From Thiohalomonas denitrificans (GTDB taxonomy: Bacteria > Pseudomonadota > Gammaproteobacteria > Thiohalomonadales > Thiohalomonadaceae), in assembly GCF_900102855.1 (NCBI RefSeq), contig NZ_FMWD01000001.1, forward strand, positions 1 through 64,000: a stretch of DNA of 64,000 bases. Direction: 5' to 3'. The position numbers were made by a program, and so were the translations under genes. Below, one piece after another: positions 8,459-20,239 of the stretch (positions are counted from its first letter, which is position 1; the number at the start of each line of letters is the position of its first letter). The notes under the pieces were generated by a model. It ran no database searches and was not told where the DNA came from. It was given only the letters and a program-made list of their open reading frames with translations.

Positions 8459-9619
8459 ATGAGGCATTCCGCAGCCAAGCGTGTGCCGCAAAAAGCCGTG
8501 TGGATTCTCGCGCTGCTTTTGCCCGTTGCCCCGGCCGTCGCCGCCGATGGAAACACCCCCACTATCGAGGATTGCAAGGCAGAGGAAACCATCAGATTTC
8601 GCGGTGGGACGGCAAGGCTCGAAAACGACCTTTTTATCGGCAGAGACCAAAACTATACGAACGGTGTGGTATTCACCGCTGTATCCCACGACATTCCGGG
8701 CAAACTTCAAACCAGATGCCTGCCGAAACCGGTGCGGCTGCATGCAAAATTCATCCAGTCAGTAAATCCCGGTTTCTGGTCCGATGCGGGAGGCTCCGCA
8801 CCCACACAAAACGTGGTCGTGAAATTTGGTCAGTCCATGTTCACGCCGGAGGACTATACCAGGACCGATTTAATTCGTGACGATCGGCCTTATGCGGGCT
8901 TGCTGTACGTCGGCATGTCGTGGAACCGCCGCAAACATGACCCAGGCAGCAATCGGGAAATGCTCGACACACGTGAGGTCACATTCGGCGTTATCGGCCC
9001 GCTAGCGCTCGCGGAAGAGTCACAGAACGTGGTCCACGATATGGTCGGCAGCGAGCGATTTGCCGGTTGGGACCATCAATTAAAGAATGAGCCGGCCCTG
9101 CAAATCGCCATGGACCGAAAATTCAGAGACTTTCGGGGGGCGGGGGCGGTTACGCCCGGATTCTCTAGCGATTTCATCCACTCACTGGGACTGCGGGTGG
9201 GCAACATCGAAACCTCCGCTACTCTGGGCGTTGAAGGGCGTATCGGCTGGAACCTGCCCAACGACTTCGGGACTTATCCGATCAGGCCGGGCGCCGAAAA
9301 TCGTCCGCCCTCCGCCTCCGTCCACAGTAGCTCCGGCAATGCAGCCCGCCGCGTGCGTCCGGGTGTGCAACTCTTCGGGACGCTGGAGGCGAAGCTCGTC
9401 GCCTACGACTTTTCACTCGACGGTAACCTCTTCCGATCCAGTCACAGCGTCACTCGCCGCCCGTGGGTTGGCCAGGCTGCGGTCGGGATCAGTGTTCACG
9501 GCCTGGTGGCAGGACACGGCGTCAAATTGGCTGTAATGCGTGTTTACCGTACCGACGAATTCGAGGAACAGGACGTCAACCAGGCACACGGTTCCATAGC
9601 CCTGAGTATCGACTTCTGA
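8459..9619 (+). CDS. lpxR: LpxR-like (DUF2219) outer-membrane lipid A deacylase family protein
   Basis: 386 residues with a signal peptide ending near AVAADG. The family hallmarks are present: ENDLFIGRDQNYTNGV near residue 55, GQSMFTPEDY, the DRPYAGLLYVG block, and a C terminus ending in alternating beta-strand residues with a final Phe, as outer-membrane barrels do. LpxR removes the 3'-acyloxyacyl chain of lipid A; many DUF2219 members have not been tested. It is longer than the enterobacterial enzyme (about 320 residues) because of an insertion near 275-305. No good ribosome site precedes the ATG, so the start is less certain than the fold. Confidence 0.8.
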   Translation: MRHSAAKRVPQKAVWILALLLPVAPAVAADGNTPTIEDCKAEETIRFRGGTARLENDLFIGRDQNYTNGVVFTAVSHDIPGKLQTRCLPKPVRLHAKFIQSVNPGFWSDAGGSAPTQNVVVKFGQSMFTPEDYTRTDLIRDDRPYAGLLYVGMSWNRRKHDPGSNREMLDTREVTFGVIGPLALAEESQNVVHDMVGSERFAGWDHQLKNEPALQIAMDRKFRDFRGAGAVTPGFSSDFIHSLGLRVGNIETSATLGVEGRIGWNLPNDFGTYPIRPGAENRPPSASVHSSSGNAARRVRPGVQLFGTLEAKLVAYDFSLDGNLFRSSHSVTRRPWVGQAAVGISVHGLVAGHGVKLAVMRVYRTDEFEEQDVNQAHGSIALSIDF

Positions 9620-9720
9620 CCGGCGTCCGGGCTCTAGAAATGAATGCACAAACCTCTGCAGGTCGGGTTTCAGCCCGTCAAGCCCGACCGACCAATGCTG
9701 CTACGGCCCGCTCAGATAAA

Positions 9721-9750
9721 CTCATTTGGGCTCATTTGAGCTCATTTGAG
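9721..9750. repeat. Three tandem copies of a 10-bp unit
   Basis: CTCATTTGGG, CTCATTTGAG and CTCATTTGAG follow each other directly. They lie in the 283-base gap between the LpxR-like gene and the GGDEF/EAL gene. I see no other feature in this gap except the AAGGAGG ribosome site of the downstream gene. Confidence 0.8.
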
Positions 9751-9902
9751 CGCTTGAAACCTGCAGCGGTGTGTTACCTTACCCAAACTACTCCCCTGAC
9801 CCGCAACACAAAACATAAAAGCGACGATGGGTCACCGGCAGCGGAGATGGCACTAAGACCATCGGGAAAAGGGGCGTCTGCCACCAATAAGGAGGGTTTG
9901 CA

Positions 9903-12656
9903 GTGCAAAAACAGCTTCGGTCGTTCCTCACCGGTAACCTTATTAATCTGTCGGTAGCCCTAGCCGGTCTGATCCTGCTCGTCTTCGGCCTGACACTCGG
10001 CCAGAACGCGTGGCAATCCACACGGGACATCAGTCACACTAAACGCATCAACGGCGTCGTTGATGCGCTTCTGGCCGCGGCCGATGCCCAGGCGCGCGAG
10101 CGTGGCCTGACCTCGGCCCTGATCGGCAGCCGATCACCCGGCCAGATCCCGGATGAACTGGCGGCCTTGCGTGCCGAAGTGGATGCCAACTGGCAGCATG
10201 TCAACACCCAGCTCGAAATGGTTGCTACCGAACTGGCGGAAAACGGACCGAACGCAATCGCTGCCCGCACCCGGGAACTGCAGCCCGCACTAGATGCGTT
10301 TGCCGAGATCCGCGCACGGGTCGACCGTCAGCTGACCAGCGGCGGTGAACAGGTATCAATGAAGCGATGGTTCGAGGCTACCACCGAACTCAATGCCCGT
10401 GCCGCTGCGCTGCGGCTGGAGCTGATGCTCGCTACCGGTGCACCGGATGAACTGATGCGCATTAACCTCCTAATCCGCGAGAACGCCGCCCGACTGGCCG
10501 AAAATGCCGGCCAGTTACGCGGACTGCTGGCCTACTACGCCGCCAGCGGTGAACCCATGCCCGATGACCAGCTGGAGATGGCCCATTTCGCTTACCGGCT
10601 GGCCCATAGCAACCGGTCCGAACTAATGGTATCCACCAGCGAGCTGGACGGGTATCCACCGCTCGCCCAACAACTGGCTTCCCTGGATGGACAAACCAGC
10701 GACCCGGGAGCACAGATGCTGGCGGCGGCGGTCAGCGGCGATTATCCCCTCACCGCCGATCAGTGGTACCAAGTCACCACCCGTCGCATTAACCAGATCT
10801 TCGCTCTGATCTCCACCGCGTCGGCGATGGCCATAGAGCATCTGCGCGAGCGGGCACATCAGAACCAGGTGAAGCTACTAATCTATTTACTACTGGCCGC
10901 GATTGCCGTCGCACTGGCCATGCTCAGCCTCAGGCGCGTGCACACCAATGCCGAGCTGCTTTTCTTTGAGAATGAGATGCGGGAGACCATTCTTCAATCG
11001 GTGGCCGATGCGGTAATTGCCGTCGATGAAAACGGTCTCATTCGCTACCTCAATCCAATCGCACAGGACCTTACCGGATGGACCCTGGCTGAAGCGCAGG
11101 GCCAGCATTACAGTAAGGTTTTCCAGCTCTACAACCGGCTGCACACCTCGATGACCGACCCAATCGCCACCTGTATCGAGCACAATATGGTCATCGTCCT
11201 CAGCGAGGGGCACGTACTGATCAACCGTGAGGGCGCAGAGACCGCGATCGACGACTCCTGCGCACCGATCCGCAACGCTAATGGCGAGTTGGGCGGCGCC
11301 GTCGTGGTCTTCTCGAGTAAGGAGCGCGAGCGTAATTCCGACCGGATTCTGACCTACCACGCGACCCGGGATGCACTGACCGACCTCTACAACCGACGAG
11401 CCTTCGAGCGCCAGCTACGTGAACTGATCGAACACGCCCGCACCACCGGTGATTGCCACACACTGGCATTCATCGATCTGGACAACTTCAAGGCGGTCAA
11501 TGATACCGGAGGCCATACTGCCGGCGATCAGATGCTGCGCCAGATTGCCTTTCTGATGAGGCGGCATGTACGCGATACCGATGTGCTGGCCCGACTTGGC
11601 GGAGATGAATTCGGCCTATTGCTGAAAAAGTGCAACGGAAAACAGGCGTTCCATGTCGTCGGTAAACTGCTGGAAGCAGTGCGCGAACTGCGTTTTCCCT
11701 GGAATGGCAATACCTTCCAGGTTGGCATGAGCGTCGGCCTGGTGGAGATTGCCGAGGACAGTCCGGTACCGGATGAAGTGGTCCGCGAAGCCGACGCTGC
11801 CTGCTATGCCGCCAAGGAGAAAGGCCGCAATCATATCCAGCTATACTCACCCGAAAATACGGAACTGACCCGCCGCCAGGGCCAGATGCAGTGGGTCAGC
11901 CGCATCACCGAAGCACTCGATGAAAACCGCTTCGTACTCTTCTGCCAGGAAGTCCGGCCACTGAAGAAACATCTGCCGCCGCATCTGGAACTACTCCTGC
12001 GCATGCGCGATCGCGACGGTGAACTGATTCCGCCCAATGCTTTCATTCCGGCAGCGGAACGGCACGGCATCATGCCCGACATTGATCGCTGGGTGGTGGA
12101 GAGCGTCAGCCGCAAAATCGGTCCGCTACTGCAAAGAGAACCGAAATTGATCATCAACATCAACCTGTCGGGTACCACCCTATCCGATCCGGACGCCACC
12201 GATCACCTGACCGACATCATTCGTCAGCACGGCATCCCGCCAGCGCGTATCTGTTTCGAAGTCACTGAAACCGCCGCCGTCGCCAACCTGGAGACCACGG
12301 CGGCGCTCATGCAACACCTGCGCCACCAGGGGTTCCATTTCGCCCTGGACGATTTCGGTGCCGGCCTGTCATCACTGACTTACCTGAAGAACCTGCCGGT
12401 GGAGATGGTCAAAATCGACGGTACTTTCGTTCGCCGTCTGCCCGATGATCCCGTAGCCGCAGCCATGATCGAGGCCATCGGCAATATCGCCGGTCTGATG
12501 GAAATATGCACCTGTGCCGAATTCGTCGAGAACGAAACCATCCTCGACCGGCTGCGTGAACTGAACATCGATTATGGCCAGGGCTATTTTTTTGGCCGCC
12601 CGTTTCCGCTTAGCGAATGGAGCAAATCCCCAAAGGAGTTGGTTTCCCCGGAGTAA
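9903..12656 (+). CDS. Membrane sensor with PAS, GGDEF and EAL domains (cyclic di-GMP metabolism)
   Basis: 917 residues, GTG start with AAGGAGG upstream. A helical periplasmic sensor region (about 35-322) is bracketed by membrane helices near 14-34 and 323-343 and resembles nitrate/nitrite-sensing type helical domains only in general character. A PAS domain follows (357-470), then GGDEF (485-650) with an intact GGDEF signature at 566-570, then EAL (about 670-905). The EAL signature is ELL, which keeps the metal-binding Glu, and DDFGAG and KIDGTFV are intact, while AEFVE replaces the usual AEGVE. Both synthesis and breakdown of cyclic di-GMP are possible. The ligand sensed is unknown. Confidence 0.9.
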   Translation: MQKQLRSFLTGNLINLSVALAGLILLVFGLTLGQNAWQSTRDISHTKRINGVVDALLAAADAQARERGLTSALIGSRSPGQIPDELAALRAEVDANWQHVNTQLEMVATELAENGPNAIAARTRELQPALDAFAEIRARVDRQLTSGGEQVSMKRWFEATTELNARAAALRLELMLATGAPDELMRINLLIRENAARLAENAGQLRGLLAYYAASGEPMPDDQLEMAHFAYRLAHSNRSELMVSTSELDGYPPLAQQLASLDGQTSDPGAQMLAAAVSGDYPLTADQWYQVTTRRINQIFALISTASAMAIEHLRERAHQNQVKLLIYLLLAAIAVALAMLSLRRVHTNAELLFFENEMRETILQSVADAVIAVDENGLIRYLNPIAQDLTGWTLAEAQGQHYSKVFQLYNRLHTSMTDPIATCIEHNMVIVLSEGHVLINREGAETAIDDSCAPIRNANGELGGAVVVFSSKERERNSDRILTYHATRDALTDLYNRRAFERQLRELIEHARTTGDCHTLAFIDLDNFKAVNDTGGHTAGDQMLRQIAFLMRRHVRDTDVLARLGGDEFGLLLKKCNGKQAFHVVGKLLEAVRELRFPWNGNTFQVGMSVGLVEIAEDSPVPDEVVREADAACYAAKEKGRNHIQLYSPENTELTRRQGQMQWVSRITEALDENRFVLFCQEVRPLKKHLPPHLELLLRMRDRDGELIPPNAFIPAAERHGIMPDIDRWVVESVSRKIGPLLQREPKLIININLSGTTLSDPDATDHLTDIIRQHGIPPARICFEVTETAAVANLETTAALMQHLRHQGFHFALDDFGAGLSSLTYLKNLPVEMVKIDGTFVRRLPDDPVAAAMIEAIGNIAGLMEICTCAEFVENETILDRLRELNIDYGQGYFFGRPFPLSEWSKSPKELVSPE

Positions 12657-12742
12657 AAGCTGGTATAGACAGGAAACGGAAGGGGGAACAGGAAACAGGA
12701 AACGGGAACAGGAGGGGCCGGGAACGAACCGGGCGACGCGAT

Positions 12743-12833
12743 TGGCGGAGAGGGAGGGATTCGAACCCTCGGACGGGGGTTACCCGTCACGCGATTTCGA
12801 GTCGCGCGCTTTCGACCACTCAGCCACCTCTCC
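12743..12833 (-). tRNA. tRNA-Ser (anticodon CGA)
   Basis: Minus strand: acceptor GGAGAGG pairs with CCTCTCC, followed by G and an encoded CCA. The anticodon loop CTCGAAA gives CGA for the UCG serine codon. A long GC-rich variable arm and a standard T-loop confirm serine. The last about 29 bases are identical to tRNA-Ser(GGA) at 2303-2392. Confidence 0.95.
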
Positions 12834-12992
12834 GTTCTTTTCTAACCTGCTGATCCGCACAGGTTTTGGTACAGCATGGACCTCCCTACGAAAGGGAGCC
12901 CGCTAGCTTAACGCGGATAGATTTCTGTGACAAGGCGGAAATTGGGCTATATTTGTGGTTAAATGTGACCGCGCCCACAAAACCATCCTTCC

Positions 12993-14402
12993 ATGCTCAC
13001 TGGCACCTACAAGCGTGTTGCAGCTGGCCTGCTGATGCTGCCCCTCCTCACCGGCTGTTCTTACAGCAATGAACTGGACCGGGTACTGGAAGCGGGAGAG
13101 CTGCGGGTCCTCACCCGCAATGCAGCAACCACCTACTATGAAGGTCCCGCCGGTCCGACCGGACTGGAGTACCACCTTGCTAAAGGTTTTGCCGATGAGC
13201 TGGGAGTCGAGCTGAAACTGATCACGGTTTCCAGTGTATCCGACGTGGTTTCAGAACTGCGTCAACGCCGCGCGCATTTGGCCGCTGCCGGCCTGACGAT
13301 TACCAGAGAGCGTAAAAACTGGGCCCGCTTCACGCCACCTTACCAGACCATCAGTCAGCAACTGGTCTACCGGATGGGTACTGTCGACCGGCCCGACAGC
13401 ATTTCGGAACTCAATGGCACACTGGAGGTGTTGGCAGACAGTTCTCATGCCGAGCGTCTGCGAGAACTAAGGAAAGCCCATCCACAACTGACCTGGATGG
13501 AAAATGGTGAGTTGGAGACTGAAGAACTGCTGATGCGGGTATCGGAAAAGGCCGCCGATTTCACGATTGCCGATTCCAACGAACTGCGCCTGAACCAGCG
13601 CTTCTATCCGGAACTACGTGCCGCCTTTGATATTTCAGACCCACAGGGACTGGCGTGGGCTTTTCCGAGGGGTCCGGACGATAGCCTCTACGACGCTGCC
13701 GTCGACTATTTCGAACGTCTCAAGGCAAATGGCAGACTTGCGCAGCTGATTGAACGCCATTACGGCCACGTCGAGAAATTCGACTACGTCGGCACCCACA
13801 TGTTTATGCGCCATATCCGCGAACGGCTTCCTGATTACCGCGAATTGCTGGAGAGAGCCGCCGCAGAGAACGACCTGGATTGGCGCCTGCTCGCCGCCAT
13901 GGCCTACCAGGAATCACACTGGGATCCGAAGGCAGTATCGCCAACCGGGGTACGCGGTTTCATGATGCTCACCCAGGCAACCGCACGATTCTTGGGTGTG
14001 CAGAAGCGAACCGACCTTTGGCAGAGTATCGAGGGCGGTGCCCGTTACACGCGTAAACTGATTGAACTGGTACCGGAGCGCATCGATCATCCGGATCGTG
14101 TATGGATGGCGTTGGCGGCCTACAACATCGGATATGGCCATCTGAACGACGCACGCATCATTACCCAGAGAAAGGGCGAAGATGCCGATGTCTGGAAGAA
14201 CGTTAAGAAAAACCTGCCACTGTTACGCAAGCGTGCGTGGTACGAAAACACCAAACACGGCTATGCCCGCGGTAATGAGGCCGCGACTTACGTCGGGAAC
14301 ATCCGGAGCTACTACGACATCCTTACCTGGCTGACGGACCAGGAGAAGCCCTCTCCCGAGGAACTCCAAGCCAATTTCACCATCGCCAGTCCCGCACTCT
14401 AG
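12993..14402 (+). CDS. mltF: Membrane-bound lytic murein transglycosylase F
   Basis: 469 residues. A lipoprotein signal ends in LLTGC with lipid Cys22, placing it on the outer membrane. Residues 30-262 form a SBP_bac_3-type periplasmic binding domain, thought to regulate activity by sensing peptidoglycan fragments. Residues 280-425 form the family 1 lytic transglycosylase domain with catalytic Glu307 in AYQESHWDP, followed by GVRGFMMLT and AYNIGYGHL. It cleaves glycan strands to anhydromuropeptides. Order and length fit MltF (YfhD) fully. It converges with tadA. Confidence 0.95.
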   Translation: MLTGTYKRVAAGLLMLPLLTGCSYSNELDRVLEAGELRVLTRNAATTYYEGPAGPTGLEYHLAKGFADELGVELKLITVSSVSDVVSELRQRRAHLAAAGLTITRERKNWARFTPPYQTISQQLVYRMGTVDRPDSISELNGTLEVLADSSHAERLRELRKAHPQLTWMENGELETEELLMRVSEKAADFTIADSNELRLNQRFYPELRAAFDISDPQGLAWAFPRGPDDSLYDAAVDYFERLKANGRLAQLIERHYGHVEKFDYVGTHMFMRHIRERLPDYRELLERAAAENDLDWRLLAAMAYQESHWDPKAVSPTGVRGFMMLTQATARFLGVQKRTDLWQSIEGGARYTRKLIELVPERIDHPDRVWMALAAYNIGYGHLNDARIITQRKGEDADVWKNVKKNLPLLRKRAWYENTKHGYARGNEAATYVGNIRSYYDILTWLTDQEKPSPEELQANFTIASPAL

Positions 14403-14444
14403 GGTACTGTTGCATGCTTGGCGATACTTTCAGAGCCCGCCACA

Positions 14445-16119
<1,675 letters not shown>

Positions 16120-16546
16120 AGAGGCGGTGGTTAGTTGTTAGTTACTAGTGGCGAGTGGCGAGTGGCGAGTTACCCACCGCGGTCATTGCGAGGAGCCCAA
16201 GCGACGAAGCAATCTCACTCTCAAACCAGGTTGTCGCATGGCCCAGGCTCCTCCTGAAGAACTCAACGTCGCTACACCAAATGTAGGATGGGGTGAGCCT
16301 GCGAACCCCATCGAGCGCGTGCCGAATCGCAACTCCGAACGCGATACACTCAGGGTAGCGATGGGGTTCGTTTTACTCACCCCATCCTACGGTACAACGT
16401 GCGTTCTCACCCTTGAATTTCGAAACACGGGGAACACGGCGCACGGGGAGAAAAAACCGAACAACTTGTTTTACCCCGTGGTCCCCGTGCACCCCGTGGT
16501 TACCAGAGAGGACTCGCAATCCACTTGTTTTTCCTCGCCACTGCGG
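16120..16546. other. Intergenic stretch upstream of serB and downstream of guaA
   Basis: 427 bases without a gene. From left to right it holds three or four short tandem copies of GAGTGGC (about 16147-16170), a long inverted repeat (16283-16390, listed separately), and a run rich in CCCCGTG/CACGGGG motifs (about 16430-16500). The last resembles sequence at about 44090-44165 before the phosphotransferase-fold gene. No promoter stands out. Confidence 0.6.
16283..16390. repeat. Dispersed inverted repeat, copy 1 (GTAGGATGGGG family)
   Basis: The arms GTAGGATGGGGTGAG...AACCCCATCG and CGATGGGGTT...CTCACCCCATCCTAC are near-exact reverse complements, about 31 bases each, with about 45 bases between them. 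A second copy lies at 41146-41229. The pattern fits a REP-type or miniature mobile element. Confidence 0.85.
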
Positions 16547-18124
16547 TCATTCCCATTCGATAGTGCCCGGGGGCTTGCCGGTAACGTCATAGACCACCCG
16601 TGAGATGCCGTTGATCTCGTTGACGATGCGTCGCGAGACGTGATCGAGGAAGTCGTAGGGCAGGTGTGCCCAGCGGGCGGTCATGAAATCGATAGTCTCC
16701 ACGGCGCGCATGGCCACCACGTATTCATAGCGGCGGCCGTCGCCGGTGACACCCACCGATTTGACCGGCAGGAAGACGCAGAACGCCTGGGACGTCTTAT
16801 CGTAGAGATCCTGCTTGCGCAGCTCTTCGATGAAGATGTGGTCAGCCAGGCGCAGGATATCCGCGTACTCCTTTTTGACTTCACCGAGAATGCGCACCCC
16901 AAGCCCCGGTCCGGGAAAGGGATGGCGGTAGACCATGTCGGCAGGCAGGCCGAGTTCGACCCCGATCTTGCGTACTTCGTCCTTGAACAGTTCACGCAGC
17001 GGTTCCAGGAGCTTGAGATTCATCTCCTCCGGCAGTCCGCCCACGTTGTGGTGCGATTTGATCACATGGGCCTTACCGCTCTTTGCCCCGGCGGATTCAA
17101 TGACGTCCGGATAGATAGTCCCCTGGGCGAGCCACGCCACGCGCTCGAGCTTCCCGGCCTCCTCATCAAAGACATCGATAAAGGTATTGCCGATGATCTT
17201 TCGCTTCTGCTCGGGGTCGGTCACGCCTTTCAACCGGGAGAGAAAACGCTCTTCGGCATCAACCCGGATCACCCGCACACCCATGTGCTCGGCGAAGGTG
17301 GCCATCACCTGATCGCCCTCCTGGTGACGCAACAGGCCGTTGTCTACAAACACACAGATAAGTTGATCGCCGATGGCTTTGTGGAGCAGCGCAGCCACCA
17401 CCGATGAATCGACCCCACCGGAAAGACCCAGCAGGACCTGCTCGTCGCCGACCGATTCCAGAACCCAACCGATAGCGTCTTCGATAATATTGCCCGGCGT
17501 CCAGTCGGCAGAGCAACCGCAGATATCGTGCAGAAAACGATTGATAATGCGCTGGCCCTGCCTGGTATGCGTCACCTCCGGGTGAAACTGCACGCCGTAG
17601 AAGTGTCGCTCTTCATCGGCAATGCCGGCGACAGGAGCGCTATCAGTGGAGGCCATCAGCTTGAAACCGGGCGGCAGATCGATGACCCGGTCACCATGAC
17701 TCATCCAGACATCTAACAGGCCGTAACCCTCGGGGCTGGTGTGGTCCTCAATATCCTTGAGCAGGGCAGTATGTCCGCGGGCCCGGACCTGGGCATAACC
17801 ATATTCATGGTGATCCGAGGATTCCACCACGCCGCCCAGTTGTGCCGCCATGGTCTGCATGCCGTAGCAGATCCCCAGCACCGGGACTCCGAGTTCAAAA
17901 ACCGCCTGCGGGGCCCGCGGCGTTTCGGCTGCGGTCACCGTCTCGGGGCCGCCGGAGAGGATGACCCCGTCGGGCGCAAAGGTGCGGACCGCCTCGTCCT
18001 CCATATCGAACGGGTGCAGCTCACAATAGACCCCGGCCTCTCGCACCCTGCGGGCGATAAGCTGGGTGTACTGGGAGCCGAAGTCGAGGATGAGGATACG
18101 ATGGGAATGGATGTCCACGGACAT
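16547..18124 (-). CDS. guaA: GMP synthase (glutamine-hydrolysing)
   Basis: 525 residues, full length. It aminates XMP to GMP with glutamine and ATP in the cytoplasm. Residues 9-200 are the class I glutamine amidotransferase ([13 protein letters not shown], nucleophile Cys in GICYGMQTM, His/Glu in QFHPEVTHT). Residues 205-395 hold the ATP pyrophosphatase with the PP-loop [13 protein letters not shown]. The C-terminal dimerisation region ends [10 protein letters not shown], as in the family. guaB, its usual partner, is not in the following sequence. Confidence 0.97.
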   Translation of the reverse strand: MSVDIHSHRILILDFGSQYTQLIARRVREAGVYCELHPFDMEDEAVRTFAPDGVILSGGPETVTAAETPRAPQAVFELGVPVLGICYGMQTMAAQLGGVVESSDHHEYGYAQVRARGHTALLKDIEDHTSPEGYGLLDVWMSHGDRVIDLPPGFKLMASTDSAPVAGIADEERHFYGVQFHPEVTHTRQGQRIINRFLHDICGCSADWTPGNIIEDAIGWVLESVGDEQVLLGLSGGVDSSVVAALLHKAIGDQLICVFVDNGLLRHQEGDQVMATFAEHMGVRVIRVDAEERFLSRLKGVTDPEQKRKIIGNTFIDVFDEEAGKLERVAWLAQGTIYPDVIESAGAKSGKAHVIKSHHNVGGLPEEMNLKLLEPLRELFKDEVRKIGVELGLPADMVYRHPFPGPGLGVRILGEVKKEYADILRLADHIFIEELRKQDLYDKTSQAFCVFLPVKSVGVTGDGRRYEYVVAMRAVETIDFMTARWAHLPYDFLDHVSRRIVNEINGISRVVYDVTGKPPGTIEWE

Positions 18125-18264
18125 GAGTTCTCTCTGGATCGAATACTTGGAAGGCCCGGCCGGCCTCTTTTGATGGGCGGAAACCGGCTAAACCACTAAT
18201 GATCGAGGAAACGTGGACACCGTGCAACTTTTCCCAATACCGCCGGACCGGGAATCCGCCTTCG

Positions 18265-18624
18265 AGGCATTTGGCGTCACGGGTTATTGCGCCGGGGCGG
18301 CTCTCCTACCAAGGACAGCGCAGGCACATTCCCGGTAGGAGGCGCGCCCTCGCGGCGATTGGCATCACGGAGTATCGCGCCGGGGCGGCCCTCCTACCAA
18401 GCACAGCGGAGGCACACTCCCGGTAGGAGGCGCGCCCTCGCGGCGATAGGCATCACGGAGTATCGCGCCGGGGCGGCCCTCCTACCGAGCACAGCGCAGG
18501 CACACTCCCGTAGGAGGCGCGCCCTCGCGGCGATTGGCATCGCTGGGCTATCGCGCCGGGGGCGGCCCTCCTACCGAGGACAGCGGCGGCACATTCCCGG
18601 TAGGAGGCGCGCCCTCGCGGCGAT
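18265..18624. repeat. Hairpin repeat array A (about 88-bp period), upstream of nfo
   Basis: Four units, each with GGTAGGAGGCGCGCCC, a middle of GATTGGCATCAC type, and a returning arm GGGCGGCCCTCCTACC. The two arms of each unit are imperfect reverse complements, so each unit can fold as a hairpin. Unit starts fall at about 18334, 18422, 18510 and 18598, with a leading partial unit. Short linkers contain AGCGCAGGCACA. The same unit recurs at 19624-19828 and 45229-45686. Confidence 0.9.
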
Positions 18625-18738
18625 GGACTCATGGACACTCGCGGCCCGACCGGAAGGACAGGATTCAACCCGGACAGCCGGGCACGGAACCGGTATAATG
18701 ACCGACCTTTTCAGTACGTATTTGGGGAGCAGCACCTC

Positions 18739-19596
18739 GTGAAACGCATCGGAGCACATGTCAAGACCGTTGGCGGCGTGGACAAGGCGCCGCACAATGC
18801 CCGGGCCATCGGCGCCAAAGCCTTTGCACTGTTCACCAAGAACCAGCGACAGTGGCAAGCCAAGCCGTATACGAAAGAGACCATCACCGCCTTCAAGGCC
18901 AATCTGGAGGAGGTGGGCATCGCCCCGGAGCACGTATTGCCCCACGACAGCTACCTCATCAATCTCGGCCATCCGGAGAGTGAAGCGCGGGAGAAGTCCT
19001 GCCTTGCATTCCTTGACGAGATGCAGCGTTGTGAACAATTGGGCCTGCCACTGCTTAATTTCCACCCCGGTAGCCATCTCCGTAAGATTTCCGAGGAGGA
19101 GTGCCTGAGTCTCGTGGCCGAATCCATCAACTGGGCCCTGGACCGGACCGAGAGCGTGATTGCCGTCATCGAGAACACCGCCGGACAGGGCAGCAATCTC
19201 GGTTATCGCTTCGAACACCTGGCTGCCATCATTGATCAGGTCGAGGATAAATCCCGCGTCGGCGTCTGCCTGGATACGTGCCACACTTTCACCGCCGGCT
19301 ATGACCTGCGCACGCCGGAGGCGTGCGACACCACGTTTGCTGAATTCGAACGACTGGTGGGCTTCAAATACCTGCGCGGCATGCACCTCAATGACAGCAA
19401 ACCGGATCTCGGCTCCCGGGTCGACCGGCACCACTCCATCGGCCAGGGAAAAATCGGACTGGAGGCGTTTCGCTATATTATGAGGGACCCGCGCTTCGAT
19501 GAGATCCCGATGGTGCTGGAGACCATTGACGACACCATCTGGCCGGAAGAGATCGAGCTACTCTATTCGCTGGAGCACGAGACGGAGACGGCCTGA
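18739..19596 (+). CDS. nfo: Deoxyribonuclease IV (AP endonuclease IV)
   Basis: 285 residues from the GTG at 18739, which follows GGGGAG and gives the standard N terminus [13 protein letters not shown]; the open frame extends upstream into repeat DNA but that part is not homologous. Conserved blocks include [54 protein letters not shown] and RVDRHHSIG, which carry the three-zinc site. It nicks DNA at abasic sites in base-excision repair. Hairpin repeat arrays lie on both sides. Confidence 0.96.
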   Translation: MKRIGAHVKTVGGVDKAPHNARAIGAKAFALFTKNQRQWQAKPYTKETITAFKANLEEVGIAPEHVLPHDSYLINLGHPESEAREKSCLAFLDEMQRCEQLGLPLLNFHPGSHLRKISEEECLSLVAESINWALDRTESVIAVIENTAGQGSNLGYRFEHLAAIIDQVEDKSRVGVCLDTCHTFTAGYDLRTPEACDTTFAEFERLVGFKYLRGMHLNDSKPDLGSRVDRHHSIGQGKIGLEAFRYIMRDPRFDEIPMVLETIDDTIWPEEIELLYSLEHETETA

Positions 19597-19623
19597 TAGG
19601 GCCGGCAACGGAGGCACATTCCC

Positions 19624-19828
19624 GGTAGGAGGCGCGCCCTCGCGGCGATTGGCATCAAGGGTTAACAGCGCCGGGAGCGGCCATCCTACCAAGGACAGTG
19701 CAGGCACATTCCCGGTAGGAGGCGCGCCCTCGCGACAATCGGCGTCACGGATTATCGCGCCGGGGGCGGCCCTCCTACCAAGGACAGCGCAGGCACATTC
19801 CCGGTAGGAGGCGCGCCCTCGCGGCGAT
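19624..19828. repeat. Hairpin repeat array B, downstream of nfo
   Basis: Two full units plus a third left arm of the same family as array A, with starts near 19624, 19713 and 19803. The period is about 89 bases. The unit sequence has drifted slightly (for example a CGACAATCGG middle) relative to array A. Confidence 0.88.
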
Positions 19829-19902
19829 TTTTTATCACCACCCGACGATAACCGCATTCGTCCGGCGCGGACTCGGTCCGCCAGAATCCCCAGGAGAAAA
19901 CC

Positions 19903-20139
19903 ATGCCGACTTTGCCCCGAGATGCCGAGACCAATCTGGTACAGGAACACTACGCCGTGATCTATACTCCGCGGCGTTCGCGCAACCGGTTTCCCGAAAA
20001 CTGCGTAGAGCTGAAAGAGAGCGCCGAAGAGGCAGCGACTTCTGCCGACCCGGACAGCGGCAGGCATCCGGCCAAGGTACTTGGCCCCTCCCGTTCCTCG
20101 GAAGGCTTCCGCCTCTACTACCTCGTCCATTGGCTATAG
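19903..20139 (+). CDS. Small protein of unknown function
   Basis: 78 residues, acidic to neutral, no membrane segment. The frame starts after CCCAGGAG with nine bases to the ATG. I do not recognise the family. It lies between the repeat array and cmoA, about 100 bases before cmoA, and ends before a short hairpin (CCGACATAAGTCGG) at about 20180. Codon use resembles the surrounding core genes. Confidence 0.55.
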   Translation: MPTLPRDAETNLVQEHYAVIYTPRRSRNRFPENCVELKESAEEAATSADPDSGRHPAKVLGPSRSSEGFRLYYLVHWL

Positions 20140-20239
20140 ATCCGCGAATAACGCGGAGAGCACAGGGTTCGGAAACTCGCCGACATAAGTCGGCATTTCC
20201 AAACCTTGGCGAAAACCGTATAAAAGGTACAGTAGGCAG

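Noticed and set aside
16640-17407. 255-codon open frame opposite guaA
   Set aside because: A shadow of guaA, whose product is full length and has both catalytic domains.
18631-18738. N-terminal extension of Nfo
   Set aside because: These 36 codons come from repeat-adjacent DNA, do not match the family, and a GTG with GGGGAG fits the standard start at 18739.
18265-19828. CRISPR array
   Set aside because: The units are about 88 bases, themselves palindromic, with near-identical linkers rather than unique spacers, and there are no cas genes.
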